A program made the translations under genes and the position numbers. A stretch of DNA of 64,000 nt from Lepidurus packardi (taxonomy: Eukaryota; Arthropoda; Branchiopoda; Notostraca; Triopsidae), in contig JAKZAN010000108.1 of the NCBI GenBank assembly GCA_023053545.1, forward strand, positions 34,034 through 98,033, given 5' to 3'. Under the pieces are notes generated by a model. It ran no database searches and was not told the origin of the DNA. It was given only the letters and a program-made list of their open reading frames with translations. Positions 24,009-35,643 of this stretch are shown piece by piece. Every line of letters starts with the position of its first letter. The first letter of the stretch is position 1.

Positions 24009-25031
24009 TCAATTCTTGAATAGCTTGATCAGACCGTCCGAGATCGCAGACGTCGTGAATAGGCCCATGTCCGTGCAGACGAGTTCGATATACTCTGCTT
24101 CAGTCAGGTCCAGACTCTCACTCTCCATTTCCACCTCCTCCGGTCCTCTCTTCACCTTCACTTTCTCTTGTGGGATGTCAGACTGTCTCAGCAGGAACTT
24201 CCTGCAGAATTTGTAGCTCTCAGCAAAAACATAGAAGTTTTTCTTTTTGGCCTTGGCGACGAGGGCGAGCAAGGAAGTTCCAATCTAAACATCAATTAAT
24301 GAGTATATTAGTTTTAGTAGTTAGAGTTACCCTGCTGAGCACAGCTCCATTCTCTAGGATCAACTCGGCTCCTGCCAGCACTACATCCACTTTTTACATG
24401 TACAAATTGATCTGGTTATCGAATATGAGCTTGACTCTGTCCTCCCCCAATACCTCCTTCAACTACTGGTAGGTCCGGACTCCCTATCGGAATGGGTTCG
24501 TTTCGCAGACTATGATTTCGATATCCTTATTATATTTTCGAGCTGCTTCTTTGATGCTTGCCACGATAGATCTGGAGTACGAATACAGCATGACTCTGAT
24601 GCCTGCTCGGAATATTTCACCTGAGTGAATGACGATCTGGTTGGTGCTGTTCTCGATGACTTGTTTGAATTATTTGGAGACATCCAGGAGACCTAGCTTG
24701 AAGCTTGCCAGGTCTGAGCCATATTTCTTGTGGGTTTTCTTAAGTATGAGTGTGAAGTATTAAGCGATGCTGTCCAGGCTGAGAGGGTGGCGCGGACGTA
24801 ACACCTACGGATGGCTTCTAACATACTGTAGAAGAGATTTGGTTTAGGTGTTAATGAGGTTATTGAGCTATTGGAATGTTTTGGCTGTAAAGGGTATGGT
24901 CTGATTAGAGGAGGAGAGAGTAGGTTACGATTGGAGGCTTCAATACAAGTGATGAGGGAGTCAATGAATGCCAAGCTGTAGTGGGTGTTGGCGAGGGACG
25001 ACAGGAAGATGTTGATCGCTTCGGTGCTCAT
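24009..25031 (-). CDS. EIF2B1: Translation initiation factor eIF2B subunit alpha
   Basis: Exons 25031-24929, 24884-24331 and 24284-24009 (introns 44 and 46 nt) join to 310 residues; human eIF2B-alpha is about 305. Diagnostic stretches are IHSGEIFRAGIRVMLYSYSR (the HTFI...GxxILTHxYSRxV region), IVCETNPFREGVRTYQEL, VDVVLAGAELILENGAVLSR then IGTSLLALVAKAKKKNFYVF, AESYKFCRKFLLRQSDIPQE, and the C-terminal CTDMGLFTTSAISDGLIKLF. It belongs to the eIF2B regulatory subcomplex that senses phosphorylated eIF2 and controls guanine exchange on eIF2. The first intron splits a codon; removing it joins CIEASN to PKTFQELNNLIN. Alternative assignment to eIF2B beta or delta is unlikely given length and the C-terminus. 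Confidence 0.9.
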
Positions 25032-25452
25032 ATGTTTGGACTCAGGAAAAATACAACAAAGGATATGCGTAAAGGACTATTAGTAAATTAGTATAGAGAA
25101 TGGTGCAACCTACATTGATAACTACAATACTTCAGAAATGCCAGGTAATTAAACAGTTAGTCCTACAAACATGGTGAACGATGCGGAGGAGGAAAGAAAT
25201 AGTAGCTGAGTATTGGCTATTTGAAGTACCAATCCTGCCTTATCGATACTTTTGTAGAGTCAGATAGTTCCCGAAACACAGCATGGTAAACTATATTTAT
25301 TTTTTCCTATATTTTTTATTGTTTTTAATCCTTTCTGAAACTTGAGTCCCAGCTAAACTATCATACAATCAAGAGTATTGATGTTTACAAAACTATAAAG
25401 ATAATATATAGATATAAATAATATATAGTACAGTGTACCCGAAAAATTAAAT
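25032..25452. other. Divergent intergenic region
   Basis: 420 bp between divergent starts of eIF2B-alpha and the STPG-repeat gene; AT-rich with TATATAG runs near 25405-25430. No motif assigned. Confidence 0.45.
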
Positions 25453-27912
25453 ATGTTCTTAGGTTTGCTCTCAGACCTCGACTCTGCCCTCAAGTAGGCC
25501 AAGTCCACCCAGAAGTCCCTCAGATCCACTCTCAACTCCGCCAAGGCCATCATGGACATCCCCCAATAATAACAACCTCTCGAATACAATGTCATGCTCA
25601 AGTCAGGTAACCATCCAAGAGTCATCAATGTATTGGATTATATTTTCTCAGGACCTGTTGCAAGTTTCGGCAAAGCCTAACGTTTCAAAGTCCCAGAAAA
25701 GTAGGAGTTGAAGGAATCAATGATAAGCTGGACGAGTGAGTCAACAACTGCCAGTTAGCAGAAACAGCCAGGTGTCGTTTTTAGCAAATCCTCCAGATTC
25801 AAATAGGATCTCCCGAAGACCTAAACTATCCTGTACCCTAACATCGATGCAGTCAAGGTAATACCCATATTTAAAAATACCTGTAAATCTATATTTTCAT
25901 TGTTTTTTTATGAATTCTATAGAAAGCACCACCCAATATCGTGATTGCTCCTTGTCCTCAAACCGACAGAGATAGGCTTGGCAAGAGTATCCTCACTAAC
26001 TCTACAGCTGATGATTCTGCATCGTTTTCTTCATTAGGCCCTGGCGCCTACTACAACCCCAATGCAACTCTCATCTCTACCAAAACAGCAGTATTCCCAA
26101 AAGCCTAAAGATTTAAATCCCCTGCAAAAGATAGTGCCGACACTCCTCTCTACCCGAATATGGATTCAATCAAACCCCGACCCCCGACTCAAGCTACTCT
26201 CAAGTCCAACATCCCTAAAAACCCCAAACAAATGTCTCTGCAGAAGCAAGACGAATAGAGGGAAAGAATCAAGATGCTGTATCTACTGTCCATTCCTCTT
26301 TAAATCGATAGACTCGTCAGGAGTAGTACAGCGGTGCCTAAGCTACGGGAAGAATACTTCAATATTCGTAAAATGAACGATAGGGCTCGCAAATGCGCAA
26401 TGCAGATGTTCATTGACCGTCTTAATTACCTACGGGGTGGGTTCGACTACGACATCACGAAGAAGAAGAAGGAAGATGATGTCTGCATGGTCGTGTACAG
26501 GAAGTCTACACCTAAACCCTTTAAACTCCCAGAGAGGCTGCCTGCGCCTGATGAATACTATCCGAAGGACGACTATGTGAAACCTAAGAATATTGCTTTT
26601 ACATTTGCTAAATTTGATCCTTCCAAACAAATTACATCCTAAGATGGTCGAGACTACGATGTCAATGAAAAATTGGTTCGCAAAAGGATCCCAGCAGCTG
26701 TAGTCAACCCTGAATCCAATTATTAGCATAGGTTGACGTAGTAGTAGCTTGCGAGCTTGAAGAGAGGTCCTGGTTTCTATGATGCACTTTTTAGTCAAGT
26801 CGAAAAGAGAGCAGATGTGGGGATTATTAAAATCCCAGAATTGAATGAAAATAACGACAGAGCCAATCAAATCCATCCAAAGCCTGATAAAGACCTGGCG
26901 AACCTCGATGGAGGGATGTACTTCCCGAAGTACACAGCCGTCGACAAGAACATCCCCGCACCATTATATAAGGAACAAGTAAAGGTGGGTCCCGAACATT
27001 TACCAGAGAAGTACTTGTTCCCTGAACACTGGGTGTTCTACGATGGCGACATCAACAAAGTCCGAGCAGAAGTGGCTAAAAATGTACTCATCGCAGGAGG
27101 GCTGGAGTTCAAGTAATATCAAGAACATGTGCGAAGAATGAAGGAGTTCCAATAATACGTGCAGAGACAGAAACGAATGCCTGAAATCGGAGAGTACGAA
27201 GTGAAATATGATGCTATCGATCCAGAAAACAACGTAGCTGTGGACTATGATAAGATGCAACCTCGAGGGTTGATGGATCCAATAGTAAAGCAAGAAGGAG
27301 AAGTGGATGGAGACAACTTGCTCCTGAATCCTGACAAGCCCAAACCAAAACTTCCTGTAATTTATCCATTCTCACCTTCATCCCACTATCCACCATTTGT
27401 TATCTTCGTAGTCGATCAACTTTGAAAAAATGATAGGAAGGCAAAACCCATTAGATTTGGATGCCGACGATGAACGAGCAGGAGATGTGCTCTTATTGGA
27501 TCCCAAACTACCTGAAAAACATCTACCCAATATCGTGTTTGATAAGATGATCGGGAGAACCGATGACGAAGACACAAAGGATGAGTACGAGGAGGGTCGC
27601 GAAGGAGACAGGCTTCTCCTAGATCCAAGAGTACCAGAGAAGCATGTGGCGACAATAAATATAGAAAAGTGTGTCCCACGATAAGACATTTGTGCTGAGC
27701 CTGATGAGATGGAGGAAGAAGTGAAGCTGGAAGTGAAGTACACACAGGTTGAGAAGAAGGTAAAAGGTTTCGTAGAGATGGAGAGACACAGCCAAGTAAG
27801 AATGGTTCCCGTGCTGCGTCAGAACTCAAAGCCAGGCACGTTGAGCACAGTAAAAGGGAGTAATATAAGGCTGCGAAGGCTGAGAAAAGTATAATAAGAT
27901 AACAGTGGTTGA
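25453..27912 (+). CDS. Sperm-tail PG-rich (STPG/SHIPPO) repeat protein
   Basis: Exons 25453-25606, 25652-25857, 25923-27356 and 27412-27912 (introns 45, 65 and 55 nt) give 764 residues. Short repeats of the STPG type are visible: SGPVASFGKAERFKVP, LGPGAYYNPNATLISTKTAV followed by FPKAERF, and KRGPGFYDALFSQVEKRADV, each with the P-G-x-Y core and a downstream F-[GP]-K-A-x-RF element. Such proteins decorate axonemal doublets. The C-terminal half has repeated GDxLLLDPxxPEKH units (DNLLLNPDKPKPK, DVLLLDPKLPEKH, DRLLLDPRVPEKH), three copies about 75 and 40 residues apart, separate from the STPG repeats and not a motif I know. Reading through many UAR codons as glutamate keeps the frame throughout. 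Confidence 0.8.
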
Positions 27913-28455
27913 ACTATGTAAAGATCTCTGTATGGGTTCTAAAGCTGTAAATAATTTTCCAGCCTCCAATTTTTTAGAGTTATCATCGAACTTTTCGAGC
28001 TTTTTGATCCGTGTTATTCTTTATCTGTGTGGAAGTTGTTCTCATTAATTTTCCATTCGAGTCAACTAACCTATTCCAAACCCTTCTGTGACTGCTTTGG
28101 TGGGTTCCGAAACACGTGAGCCTTTTATACACAGATATATAATAAGGGTGTCTATCGCAATCACGATTCGACGAGCTCTACACAATTTAGATAATTAAAA
28201 AGAGAAGGCACAAGCTTCTAAAGCAGAAGATAAAATAAATAGTACAGTAAAAACGGGTGGATAGTCATAATACTATACACACTAAAAAAATAACAAACAA
28301 AGCCTAAAAAAAGAGAAACACTTGAAAAAACTTCATATTTTTTTATAATCAATTTAAAAATACTGAGAACAAACAAAGTCTAAAACAAACTAAAAACCCT
28401 AAAACACATAGCCCCCCAAACATCACATCATAATACCCAAAAATAACAAAAAGCG
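27913..28455. other. Intergenic spacer
   Basis: 540 bp, A-rich on the plus strand between 28200 and 28420. No gene or RNA recognised. Confidence 0.5.
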
Positions 28456-31400
28456 ATGGGCAACCACTGTACCTCCAAAAGGAAACCATTCCATAATTCG
28501 CAATTCACCACCATCGAGTCATAACCACCAGACACCCACCAACTCAACCCCAATAACCTCCCCTTGCTCACTTTTCTCCTGGAGATACCTAATGTCATTC
28601 TCAAAAACCCACCCAAAGTATCCATTCCTTCTCATTCCAAAAAGCATCTTGTTTTTGTCTTCAGATGGTTCTCGCACTACAATTGCATATTGAGGGTATC
28701 ATGAGCAAATCTCTAGAATACAAAAGACCAGGCGACTCCATGAAGGTAATATTTTTTGGTATGGAATAATCAATAAACTTATGTGCATAAAATGACTTTT
28801 GAGAATTAAAGAAAAAATATGGTATCATGCTATATTTGGGGTCAGGGATAGGCTCGCATTTAGTTTGGATAGCTCAAAAAGTGTTAATTTTGGCTCAGTG
28901 ACTATAAATTCTGACGATGTATCAATACTTCACAGACAATACCGTGTTCTCCCTATAACCAATTATCCTCGGGTTTGGACGTTCTAGAAAAGTCTAGGCT
29001 TTTTTTGGAAACTCGCCAGAAAATATAAGTTTATTTTCACTACTCTCTATTGCTTATTTTTTGTCATACATTTATTATACTTGTAAGCCTTCGGATTCAA
29101 TAGCATATAGTGGAACGTATCATACAAAAACACTCTCGAAATCAACTAGTACTAGCTCAGAAAGAAGTTTCTCAGGATCGAGTTCATTTCTGATTAAAAA
29201 ATTAAAGTGGCCTCCCTAAGAGTTAATCTGTACCAAGTCGCAACCGGTCCTTTCTTCAACGATTTCCCCATTGCCTTTACTGAGCCCAAAGGCGCCCAAG
29301 TCCGAGTGGCTTTCGAGTTTCGCATCAGCCAAGTGGTCGATGTGAATATCCATACCGATATGGTGGTGGTAGACCTGCTGCGTGAGATGCCTGGCCACGC
29401 ATTCAACTATACCATCAAGGCAATCACCAACACTAAGGAAGTAGAGAGCGAGGAGAGTTACACTGCTGAGACTGTGGTGTTCAACATGAAACAGCACAAC
29501 TAGAATAATCACAATAACAATGGGGAGGATACCCCTAGAGAACCCCGTACTCCTGCCCTGCTTAAAAGGGATTCCTCTTTTGCCAAAATTAAACCAAAGA
29601 AATCTATGCTGGGCATGGGACAGAAACTTACCTGGAGTTAAGAGCACTCCGAAGCAATGTTTAGCGGGTAGCTACCCCACGTTAGCATCAGAATGTAGAT
29701 CAGTAAGATCCAAGAGTGTAGTGTTCAGTTTGTGCTCTGGAAGATTTCAGAAGATCTCTAACTGGCAGAAGAAGTCGTCCATAAGTACGCAGATTGCTAC
29801 ATTCCCTTTACTCGCCTGCTCTTGTCGTAACCTAACAATGAGTCCGACATGGTAGAAAAGTTCGGAGGTTGGGAGACTCGTCAAATCACAACAAAGTAGA
29901 AGATTTGGGACGCTGGTAAACACTATGGTAATGTACTGATCACGATATCTGTTAAAGTACCACGCTTCTTCAAACAAATGGCGGTGTGCGTAAAAACAGA
30001 AAATGGTATCCACTCCACCTTTCCTGTTTTCGACCAGCGCGTCGACCATACCAACTAGTGCGTGGAGGTGATAAGTCTTAACGAGACTCGAGGAAACATT
30101 TAAGAAGCAGTTATCAAGATGTCCCAGCTCAAAAACGAAGGCTGTAGTAGTCATGACATCAAGCTTCGAAACTGCAAGAAAATTATATCAGAAGGACTCA
30201 ATAAAACCCTATCCCTACTTTCGCAGTCAAACGGTAAGACCATGATATACGCTTACCGTTCTGAGGCTGAACTCATCAAGGGACAACTTACTCTGCTCGA
30301 TGTCGGCAATGATCTATTTCTGTTTCTGACTGAATAGGAACCCAGTATGAGTGAACTGTGTTGGAAATCTCTCCTATCGATTATGGTCCGAGGAGAGCTG
30401 ACTCTGAATCATATGGGATTTACTGCTTCAGAAAAAGAAATCATCAATAATAAACAGAAACAAAACAAAAATTTACGCGAAAAGATAGAACTCAGACTCA
30501 AGTATCAATAGTTCCTCTACAGGTGCCTGAAGGTGGCTCTCGATTGCCTAGACAAAAGAGCCATTTCGGAGGGCGAAAGATCTTTTGCGCAGCTCCTTTG
30601 TGCTTATTCTTACTTCAGGGTGCCTGAGTTCCGGACGGCATTGCTTTCAGTGTTGTGTAGCAGCGAGGATAATTCGATATAAGTCCATTTCCGTCAAGTC
30701 AATAACAAGCTTCTAGGGAGTGAAGCCATCGGACTCATATTTGACTGGACTTAGAACTTCTATCGACTTCTTGCGAACGAAGAACAGCATAAGATCAACT
30801 ACTCAAATCTAATAGGCATCCTCGAAGAGACGAGATGGAAAGACAGATTCGAGAAACGCGGAATAGCCTTTTATGGTTTTTTGTCATAATGGGTCAACTA
30901 TGTGGACAGAATGACCTTTCTCACCGGCAATATCACTTGGGAATATTTACCAGGCTACAAACAGTTGATTAAAGCTTTTTTCTCAGAAATGAAATCTAGA
31001 GAGATCGCTCGTTACCCTGATAGTCTGCAATAGGCTGCAGTCAGACTGCTCTCAAACTAGAATCTGCTAGTCTACTACGTCTACATTCTTTTTTCGAAAA
31101 CCAGCCCCTTGTAATCTTTAACAGTCCTCAAGACCATAGAATTCCTGTATTCCTGCTTCTCCTACTTGGTGAAGAGCAACAAGCGCATCCCTGCCTCTTT
31201 CGACTACAACTACTTCTTAGCGGGGCTTAAACAAATCCTCTCCAGCTAGCACAGCTATGCCGTCGCCAAATGCCTGATCTTCATCTATGACTTCTATTTG
31301 TTGTTCTCCCCCACCTTCAGAAAAGACATTAGCATGTATCTTATGGGCAAGATTTTCTTTAAACTTTTCCTCAACTGGTCAACCAATGTAAGGACAATCT

Positions 31401-32284
31401 TCCAACATATGCTTCTCTACAGAATACACCATGAGTCTTCCAAACTCGGACCTAAACTTACAGTCTAGAACAACTAAATCCTGGCTCGTTACAAAGCTGC
31501 TACTTCCCTTGTCTACAATGCGAATTAGGTGAAGTCCCGTGAGACAGGCCAGAATTTCACGATCAACTATGAGAAGGATCTGTATAAGAGGATGCGACGC
31601 AAGCTAATGGAAAAACGCAGGCACCTGAACCGACCCGTCAATACAACTAATAATCAATTTCTTTCGACCGACACTGTGCTTTAGAAACCCCAAGAAAATG
31701 ATCACAAAATGGAAACTCGTTCCAGGTATTCAATAGGGTATCTCAAGAAATTGAGCTTCAACCGCAGCAAGTCGGAAGCTCAACCAGTAAGAATCCTTTA
31801 TCCTAGAATAACACCAATTTAAGATTATCCATATTGACTTTAGTCATAAAAACCGGTAAGGAGGGGGTTTTGGAGCACCTTCACCCATCAGAAAAAGGAA
31901 ATCGATCGAGAATCTGGAGCAACTCGTGTTCGACGAGCCCGATGAGGAACTGTCGAATATCCATTCTAATGGAGATTTCAGGAACGTCTAGACTGCAGTC
32001 AACAAGAAGCGAAGAAAAGCTCCTGATATTCAATCCGACTGTAAGACTAATATTTTAAGTGCAAAACCTTAAATAATTTACCCTGAAACCGTGTAGTTGA
32101 ACTAGCTGAGATAGATCTACCGCTGCTGGAATACCTGGAGAAGGCAAACAAAGAATTCAACGGGGTGAACGAACTGTACGAAAAGAGTAGGAATCCATAC
32201 CAGGAACTCTAGATCCCACACATCACAATCAAGATCCCGATGGACGAAGGTGATATCGTCCCTGAAAGCATAGATGAATGGTGA
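28456..32284 (+). CDS. C2-type domain plus DUF1765-like protein
   Basis: Exons 28456-28617, 28665-28745, 29111-31786, then about 31844-32040 and 32097-32284; the product is roughly 1100 residues. It starts MGNHCTSKRK, an N-myristoylation-like MGNxxxS. The first 150 residues look like an NT-C2 domain (LPLLTFLLEIPNVILKNPP, MVLALQLHIEGIMSKSLEYK, MKWNVSYKNTLEI). A long helical region follows, including KTIEFLYSCFSYLVKSNKRI and MGKIFFKLFLNWSTNVRTIF with YRIHHE, matching what I recall of DUF1765 (W-S-xx-VR-xx-F...YRI). Function is unknown; membrane attachment via lipid and C2 is inferred. The second intron is 365 nt, far longer than normal. The splice near 31787-31843 leaves the flanking frames one base out, so that boundary is uncertain, though both sides look coding. 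Confidence 0.7.
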
Positions 32285-33617
32285 AGAGTGTATTGCTTGT
32301 TATTATTACCGTCGAATTGGAGACGTAGTTATTATGGGGGTATGTTCTATCATGGAAGTCGGCACCAGCTGAGAAGTGTGTGTATATTTATTGTGGTGGC
32401 AAAATATGTTTAATCCCATATTTTATTGGTTTAGGTCAGCTAAGGGTGTAGTAAGGTCTAGGATATATGCCAGATAGGGTCAGATGATTCCACCGATTAT
32501 CCCCTCACCCGATACAGGTCATGAGTGGGAATTCCATATCTTAACAGGCCAGCGTCTGTTCTCTTCTAAAACCAAGCATCTTTAAAGAAACCCTCACTAA
32601 AATTTAATCGATTAAACCTGTCACAGCGACAATAGCTCTCGTCTAAAAATAAATATTGAGCACCATTCATTTTCTAGTTTTCCTTTAGTAAATATTTTTA
32701 AAGAATAGATATTGTAAATTATTTGTTTGTTCTTGCACCCATTCGTGTGCGGATACTATCGACAACGCTTCGCCTGTCAAATATTTAGGGTTTCAATGAA
32801 CTGCACGGTACAACTTATGAACAGCTAGGCCTGCGGATAAATCTTTGGGGGCGACCCTGTGTACCTACACACAGGGTTAGTCATCCTACATTTCTAGGCA
32901 ACCTATAATATTTTCTCAATACTCGTTTATGAGCCTTATTCAGAAGAATTACAAACAATATTGAGATATTATAGGAGAGAATTGCTGAATAAATTTGCTA
33001 AAAGAGGCATAGTAACAAAAAAATTACAAATATCGATCTTAGTGCTGGCAAAAGCCAAAGAACACTGCTTCTTTCGGGTTTGGAGATACTATTTTAATAT
33101 TGTCCGCACCGGGGGCCTGTGGCGACATGTCCACAGCAGAAAACAAGTTCTGTTATACAAAAAAAACAATAATAACATGACATATCGTTAATACTAAATA
33201 GGAGGGGGGTGCCTGGATAGATATAGTCGTGGGCAAAGAGTGAATAAGAATGGTACATTGTGTGGGCATGGTTTACTTATAAAATGCATAATGTCTAAAA
33301 ATAATATTAGTTTTCACTAAAATTTGCGAATCAAGGGAGGAAAAAGGACGAGCACAACAAAGGCGTTTATTTTTGAACCGATATATGTGTATATATTCAC
33401 AGAAATATACATGATTTGTGCCTAACAAATTACGCTGTTTCCTCCTCTCACTCTTTCTTCCCACTCCCCTTTATAAATGAACACCCCTATTTCTGAGAAC
33501 CCTTATAATCAATTATTATTATTATTTCCTATCGCAAACAGGGTATAACCCCCATCTCCCTACCCCACTACTCCCCACACCTCACTACTCCCCCTCCCCT
33601 TCTCCACCCGACACACT
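32285..33617. other. Long intergenic region with hairpins
   Basis: 1.3 kb with no convincing protein gene. A strong hairpin lies at about 32854-32877 (arms ACCCTGTGT/ACACAGGGT), and a second near 33117-33137 (CTGTGG/CCACAG). A 76-codon ORF starting 32961 is open further but has poor composition. A structured RNA or a regulatory region for the MADS-box gene are both possible. Confidence 0.4.
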
Positions 33618-34520
33618 ATGGGAAGAAAAAAGATAGAAATCAAACTCATCAAGAACGAGAGGATGCGCAATGTACCACACTTTCCCCTAATCTTCATCCT
33701 TTATTTTTTTACTCTAAATGTCGTTTACTCTTCACCTTCACAAATTCGCATCTTGCTGTTTTGACTGCAAGACTCCCGAATTGTGTTGGGAATAGGAAAA
33801 CACATTGGTTTTTTAGATTACATACAATAAGCGCAAAAAGGGATTACTCAAGAAGATCGTAGAGCTCTCGAAACTATGTGGCATCAAGGCCAAGCTCTAG
33901 CTCCAGGATAACTTCGGTAACCTCATCGTGCTCGATGCCGGCAAGCAGGAACTGGCCCACATCAAGGATGATGTGTCTAAAGATCGAGTTTACGTGTTCA
34001 AGCCCGAAGATGTACCAACCCTAGTCGACGACTTATACATTATTAATTCTTCATTTTTCCTCAGTACCCTGAATTCAAAGGTTTCGAACGCATCCGCAAG
34101 CATAAAGACGGAGAGCCTATGGGCTCGAAGTTTTAGTCCGATGATGAAGAAGAGGACGATGAAATCTAGGAGGAGGAAGACAAGGAAGTCAACAACTCAC
34201 TTCCCAATCCCCTTCTCACTAGTTCTTCTACTCCCAATCAACCCATGCCTCTCCCTCAGTTCCTGTCCCAGAATGCCACTCCTCCTGGTGCATTCAAGCC
34301 ATCTAACACCCCGCCGACAATTTCGCCTATCCAGAACCTTTTCGACAATCCCTTGGGAAGGCTATCTGGATCTACGCAGCTGCCGATGTCAGGGTTGGGA
34401 GGTGTGCAGTACCTCTAATACTTGAACCTGATGTAGGTCCTGCAGCGAAGACGTGATGAGATGGAGTACAACCAATTGCTACTGGGAAGCCTGTATGGTC
34501 GACTTCTACATCGAGAATGA
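33618..34520 (+). CDS. MADS-box (SRF/MEF2-type) transcription factor
   Basis: Exons 33618-33671, 33817-34011 and 34065-34520 (introns 145 and 53 nt) give 234 residues. The N-terminal 57 residues are a MADS box: MGRKKIEIKLIKNERMRN, then after the splice ITYNKRKKGLLKKIVELSKL, CGIKAKLELQD. The basic DNA-contacting residues, the KRKKGLLKK helix and the LCG turn are all present; the first intron falls inside the DNA-binding helix. A second short domain follows (FKGFERIRKHKDGEP), then an acidic run (SDDEEEDDEIEEEED) and a Ser/Pro/Gln-rich tail, typical of activation regions. It should bind CArG-like sites as a dimer. An in-frame extension upstream of MGRKK exists but is poorly coding. Confidence 0.9.
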
Positions 34521-35643
34521 GGCGTCTTCTTTCTTTTTCTTTATGGTGATTACAACAACTGATATGTATTGTGAACCGATTGGGTGTAAACTATAGCGTT
34601 TAATTTTTTAAGTGATTGAACAGTTACCTTTTTTGCTGCTGGGGGACTGAGACATGAGTGTTGCCCCGAGTAAACTTTATCGATCATTGATTATTTTTGG
34701 AATAATGGTGCCACGGGGGGTTGTTGTCGTGAGAATGTATTCAAAATAACTTTTATTCGTATTCTATTTATTTGTTAGACAATTGTCATGAATTGTCCAT
34801 CCATATTTCGAGTCCAAAAATACAATCTGCCATTCTCCATCTTTCTCTGCCTATCTTTCCTGGAAGTGTCTTCCTCCTGTTCCTTGTCCATTCTGGTGCA
34901 ATATCTAGGACCATTATGTTGGATTCATGCAGTGTACATTTCTGGGTCAGGTCAGACGGTATGCACACATTTCACGATACCTATATATAAATACAAACAA
35001 CAATAACAATCATTAAAAATATCGGTACTCGAAATATCTGATGATGATCCTCATCATATTCAAAATATTCTGATACTATTAATAAAAAATTAGTACTTGA
35101 AGTGGTTTTATCAGTCATTTGGAAGAAAATGATACAATCCTTTCATAATCATATTTACGTTGATTTGAAAAGAGTGGGTGTCCACTGCATCGGATGTCTG
35201 GACACATGGCAGTGGGACCAACCTTTTGCTGATCCTATAGTATCACTATGGGTTGTAGAATCCTGGTATAATGCTGTTCGATTATCGGTGTAATTGAGGC
35301 GAAAACAACAGGGTAATAAAGACGAAGGGGAGCTGGAATATGTTTGGGAGGTCGAGTGGGTATAGTTTGATGTATGCATGAAAGCCACTCGATGGTGTAT
35401 GTTTTGTCTACTGATTGAATCTGTACACAGTGAGTGCTTATTTTTTAATCTTCAGGGCTGTATATATGCAGATTCTCTCTCTCGATATGCTTTGTTCGTT
35501 TTCTCGTGCATCGCCCACTGTTTGGATCAATTTTTCTAAAACTCAATAATTGCCAAGAAATAAAATAAAACACACGCACAGAGATATTCTATAAATCTAT
35601 TCATAAGCGTAGAACTACTCTTTATAAACACACACACCTGAAC
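34521..35643. other. Long intergenic region
   Basis: 1.1 kb between the MADS-box and kinesin genes. Short ORFs at 34772-35006 and 35102-35293 do not look coding. A TGATGATGATCC/TCATCA-type small hairpin occurs near 35040-35058. Nothing else recognised. Confidence 0.45.

Noticed and set aside
28545..28554. CAACCCCAAT, matching a telomerase RNA template for GGGGTT
   Set aside because: It sits inside the first exon of the C2/DUF1765-like gene (QLNPNN) with no RNA structure evident; chance match.
32961..33617. Long TGA-free stretch in frame with the MADS-box start
   Set aside because: With one stop codon, long openings arise by chance; composition is non-coding and the MADS box normally begins at MGRK.
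34772..35293. Short ORFs between MADS-box and kinesin genes
   Set aside because: No protein-like composition, conflicting frames and no splice signals joining them.
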